Positions 5,846-6,835 of a stretch of DNA of 6,835 bases are shown here, one piece after another. How positions within the stretch are numbered: position 1 is the first letter of the stretch; each line of letters begins with the position of its first letter. The position numbers and the translations under genes were made by a program. Source of the DNA: Filomicrobium sp. Lineage in GTDB: Bacteria > Pseudomonadota > Alphaproteobacteria > Rhizobiales > Hyphomicrobiaceae. The stretch covers positions 1-6,835 of the forward strand of contig JAUWFF010000060.1 of the NCBI GenBank assembly GCA_030607105.1, read 5' to 3'. The notes under the pieces are model-generated. The model was not told the origin of the DNA. It did not search any database and saw nothing but the letters and a program-made list of their open reading frames with translations.

Positions 5846-6835
5846 GTGACGCCGGATATTGAGACGATCATCATCGGTGGCGGTGTCGTGGGGCTCGCAA
5901 TCGGTCGCCGACTGGCTTTCCGCGGCAGCGAAACACTGATCCTGGAGCGCCACGAACGCGTCGGGGCGGAAACCTCCTCGCGCAACTCCGAAGTCATCCA
6001 CGCCGGCATCTACTATCCTCCTGGCAGCCTGCGCGCTCGACTATGCGTCGAGGGCAAGAAGCAGCTCTATTGCTTCGCCGAACAAAACGGCGTGACCGTC
6101 AACCGTTGCGGAAAGCTCGTTGTCGCCACCAGTGAGGAGGACCTGCCTGGACTGGAGACTATTGCTGCACGCGCGGCAGCAAATGGCGTCAACGACATTG
6201 TGATGCTCGAGCGAACGCGTGCCCGGCAGATGGAGCCGGAATTGGAATGCATCGCCGCGTTACAGTCCCCTTCCACCGGTGTGATAGATTCCCACGGCCT
6301 GATGACGGCGCTCGAGGGACACCTCACCGAACACGGCGGACAGATCGTGCTATCAACCGAGGTTCAGGGCATTGCCCGAAGAGCCGATGGCAGTTTCGCG
6401 ATCACCGCGTGCAGTGGCGATGACGAGAGCTTACCGGCAACGGACATTACTTGCCGGAATCTCATTTTGGCCGCTGGTCTTGAAGCGACCCGGGTCGGCA
6501 AGCTCCTGCAGACGCAATGGCCCGGTGGCTATACCCCGCCGCAGACCTACCCCGCCAAGGGTCACTACTTCACCTTGTCGCGCCGGGCACCATTCACGCA
6601 CTTGATCTATCCTGTCCCTTCCGGTGCCTGGCTTGGCATCCACCTGACACTGGATATTGCTGGGCAGGCAAAGTTCGGCCCGGACCTGCAATGGGTCGAC
6701 GAGATGGACTACAGCTTTGAGGATGCCGACGGTGCACGCCGCCGCACGTTCATTTCAGAAGTCCAACGCTACTGGCCCGGATTGCCCGCCGAAGAGCTCC
6801 AGCCCGGCTATACTGGCATTCGCCCGAAAATCTAC
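5846..6835 (+). CDS. FAD-dependent oxidoreductase, L-2-hydroxyglutarate dehydrogenase (LhgO/L2HGDH) family, C-terminus cut off
   Basis: The first 330 residues of a DAO-fold flavoenzyme; the window ends before the stop, and the family is usually about 370 residues or a little more, so about 40 are missing. The N-terminus has the FAD-binding Rossmann motif IIIGGGVVGLAIG (8-20), with the acidic residue E34 ending the second strand (LILERHE). The block SSRNSEVIHAGIYYPPGSLRA (44-64) is highly characteristic of the L2HGDH family (N-S-x-V-I-H-A-G-I-Y-Y). Later come STGVIDSHGLM (143-153), the C-terminal FAD segment NLILAAG (205-211), PAKGHYF (236-242), and a substrate-domain stretch (GIHLTLD, then GIRPKIY at the edge). 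The likely reaction is flavin-linked oxidation of L-2-hydroxyglutarate or a related 2-hydroxyacid, feeding electrons to the respiratory chain; the true substrate cannot be read from sequence. The start is GTG with a strong AAGGAG. It is transcribed divergently from the SOS-linked operon. Confidence 0.85.
   Translation, partial: MTPDIETIIIGGGVVGLAIGRRLAFRGSETLILERHERVGAETSSRNSEVIHAGIYYPPGSLRARLCVEGKKQLYCFAEQNGVTVNRCGKLVVATSEEDLPGLETIAARAAANGVNDIVMLERTRARQMEPELECIAALQSPSTGVIDSHGLMTALEGHLTEHGGQIVLSTEVQGIARRADGSFAITACSGDDESLPATDITCRNLILAAGLEATRVGKLLQTQWPGGYTPPQTYPAKGHYFTLSRRAPFTHLIYPVPSGAWLGIHLTLDIAGQAKFGPDLQWVDEMDYSFEDADGARRRTFISEVQRYWPGLPAEELQPGYTGIRPKIY

Overview
The window is about 58% GC by eye and reads as ordinary chromosomal DNA of an alphaproteobacterium, most likely Hyphomicrobiales. 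Three things point there: the sequence style of the Bcp-type peroxiredoxin and the bactofilin, the AsmA/DUF3971-like gene divergent from the peroxiredoxin, and a perfect GTTC-N7-GTTC element, the LexA (SOS) box form used in Alphaproteobacteria. I saw no IS element, CRISPR array, tRNA or rRNA, and no sign of recent transfer.

Layout: (1) 1-256, minus strand: N-terminal end of a large membrane-anchored protein, probably AsmA/DUF3971-like, running off the left edge. (2) 257-615: non-coding divergent spacer. (3) 616-1083, plus strand: Bcp/PrxQ-type peroxiredoxin with a single cysteine. (4) 1313-1819, plus strand: bactofilin, a small beta-helical cytoskeletal protein. (5) 1820-1950: convergent spacer with an imperfect GC-rich hairpin. 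(6) 5711 down to 1951, minus strand: a two-gene operon with a 4-nt ATGA overlap, encoding an SbcD/Mre11-like metallophosphoesterase and an SbcC/Rad50/YhaN-like coiled-coil ATPase. (7) 5712-5845: divergent promoter region carrying the LexA box. (8) 5846 to the right edge, plus strand: FAD-dependent oxidoreductase of the L-2-hydroxyglutarate dehydrogenase family, missing only its C-terminal end.

The most informative part is the nuclease/ATPase operon. The LexA box overlaps the -10 and spacer of a sigma70-type promoter about 40 bp upstream of the nuclease start, so the sequence itself suggests this DNA-repair pair is DNA-damage inducible. The ATPase has no CxxC zinc hook. In the middle of its coiled coil, where Rad50/SbcC carry the hook, it has a compact beta-rich segment of about 50 residues. 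The nuclease has Gln in place of His in its first metal motif (D-W-Q rather than D-x-H). Together these describe an SOS-linked, hookless Mre11/Rad50-type complex distinct from classical SbcCD. It looks like a variant of a known family, not a wholly new system.

The other genes are unrelated housekeeping functions: peroxide detoxification, envelope or cell-shape organisation, and 2-hydroxyacid oxidation.
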